A stretch of 6,888 nucleotides of DNA from DSOS01 sp035286585 (GTDB taxonomy: Bacteria > Chloroflexota > Anaerolineae > Anaerolineales > UBA4823), in contig DATEDC010000237.1 of assembly GCA_035286585.1 (NCBI GenBank), positions 1 to 6,888 on the forward strand, given 5' to 3'. Position numbers and translations under genes: made by a program. Shown piece after piece: positions 6,099 to 6,888 of the stretch. Numbering within the stretch: position 1 is the stretch's first letter; every line of letters begins with the position of its first letter. The notes beneath the pieces were generated by a model. That model saw only the letters and a program-made list of their open reading frames with translations, ran no database searches and was not told the origin of the DNA.

Positions 6099-6888
6099 GG
6101 ACGTATCCCCCAAAGGCGAACAGCGCCATCGTATGAGCCGGAGGCCAATATTTGACCATTGGGCGAGAACGCCAGGCTGTCGACGCTGTGGGTGTGCCCG
6201 GCAAGGGCGTGCAATAACAGACCGCTTTGGAGATCCCAGAGCCTGAGCAGGTTATCCTGGTAGCCGCCTCCAGAAGCCAGGAGGGTGCCATCCGGGCTGA
6301 AGGCAAGGCTTTCGACCACACTGCCGGTATCGATGGTGCGGATCAATTCGCCTTTGGCGGTGTCCCAGATGCGGATGGAGCCATCGTAATGACCACTGGC
6401 GAGCAGCGAGCCATCCGGAGAGAAAGCCAGGCAGTTGACCGCTCCCGTGAAGGAGGTGTACAGTGTAAATCGCTCCCTGCCGTCTCGGGTTTGCCAGATT
6501 TTCACGGCATAGCGGTCCGGCGAGGTGGCCAGCAAATTCCCATCCGAGGCGTAGGCGATCCTCTGAACCAGCCCCGTCATCAGCGTGCGGGTGATCTCCC
6601 AGGTGCTTGTATTCCAGATTTTGACCTGGTTTTCATCTTCGAGCTGGCTGGTGAAGACGACCGCCAACTGCTCCCCGGTGAAAGAAAATTCTAAATCGCC
6701 CGCAGCCTGCTCTGTGCGCACCAACGGTCCGAGGCCGGTAAATGCAGGCATACGCCAGAGCTGAAAACCGCCTGCAAAGCTGCCTCCTTCTCTTTCGGAG
6801 CGGAAGCTGGCTGCCAGCCATTCACGATTTGGTTCAAAGGCGATATCGACCGGGATGCTTTCGGTCGCCAGGAATTGGAGGCGGGGGC
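6095..6888 (-). CDS. WD40 repeat protein, C-terminal part (5' end beyond window)
   Basis: On the - strand a frame is open from the right edge to TAA at 6097-6095, giving 263 visible residues. It contains six WD40 blades, each ending in a hydrophobic-x-hydrophobic-W strand: tryptophans at visible residues 44, 91, 131, 174, 217 and 259, spaced 40-47 apart. Blades 4 to 6 are canonical (LAFSPDG, LLASG, IRIWD), and the last has the classic AGH start near residue 229; blades 1 to 3 are divergent. WD40 domains fold as seven-bladed propellers and serve as binding platforms, so at least one blade, and any signal peptide or fused domain, lies outside the window. The methionine at 6751-6749 is not the likely start because homologous blade sequence continues upstream of it. 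Cellular location and partner are unknown. The gene converges on galK and their stops overlap by 4 bases. Confidence 0.9.
   Translation of the reverse strand, partial: PRLQFLATESIPVDIAFEPNREWLAASFRSEREGGSFAGGFQLWRMPAFTGLGPLVRTEQAAGDLEFSFTGEQLAVVFTSQLEDENQVKIWNTSTWEITRTLMTGLVQRIAYASDGNLLATSPDRYAVKIWQTRDGRERFTLYTSFTGAVNCLAFSPDGSLLASGHYDGSIRIWDTAKGELIRTIDTGSVVESLAFSPDGTLLASGGGYQDNLLRLWDLQSGLLLHALAGHTHSVDSLAFSPNGQILASGSYDGAVRLWGIRP

Noticed and set aside
6227..6694. A 155-codon + strand frame opposite the WD40 gene
   Set aside because: The - strand frame has unmistakable WD40 repeats; the repeated motifs in the + frame are reflections of those repeats.
6749..6751. ATG on the - strand as the true start of the WD40 gene
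   Set aside because: The frame stays open to the window edge and the upstream 45 codons contain another WD-like blade ending in FQLW, so the start must be further upstream.
1..6888. CRISPR array, defence island, prophage or insertion sequence
   Set aside because: No regularly spaced repeats, transposase, integrase, phage or nuclease genes are visible; the CPBP protease alone does not indicate phage defence despite the historical Abi name.

Overview
The window reads as a GC-rich bacterial chromosome segment. Genes are tightly packed on the + strand (positions 2 to 6098), followed by one convergent gene on the - strand (6095 to the right edge). The aldehyde dehydrogenase tail, the tiny two-helix membrane proteins, the CoA-transferase pair and the WD40 protein with FSPDG repeats together suggest a Chloroflexota (Anaerolineae-like) heterotroph. 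This is inferred from protein style only; no marker gene is present.

Layout, left to right: (1) the last 61 codons of an aldehyde dehydrogenase resembling 1-pyrroline-5-carboxylate dehydrogenase; (2) an 88-residue two-helix membrane protein starting 3 bases later, with an arginine-rich tail encoded by a short GC-rich tandem sequence; (3) a 63-base gap with at most a weak promoter; (4) the alpha and beta subunits of a class I CoA-transferase, with the probable catalytic Glu54 retained in beta; (5) a CPBP (Abi) family intramembrane protease; (6) an LctP-family lactate/glycolate permease whose ATG overlaps the protease stop (ATGA); (7) a small two-helix membrane ORF without an ATG, in the same frame as the permease and separated from it by its TGA stop; (8) a complete galactokinase (GalK) starting 9 bases after that ORF; (9) the C-terminal 263 residues of a WD40 protein on the opposite strand, whose stop codon overlaps the galK stop.

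The + strand genes may form one long transcript, since gaps range from -4 to 63 bases and no intrinsic terminator is visible. Functionally they look like general carbon metabolism: aldehyde/amino acid oxidation, CoA transfer between organic acids, import of 2-hydroxy acids, and galactose phosphorylation. No lactate dehydrogenase, galT or galE is in the window, so pathway assignments remain partial.

I do not see a convincing undescribed system. The most unusual points are the ATG-less small membrane ORF behind the permease with its hairpin and A9 tract, the coupled protease-permease pair, and the overlapping convergent stops of galK and the WD40 gene. No RNA gene, CRISPR array, insertion sequence, attachment site or origin was recognised.
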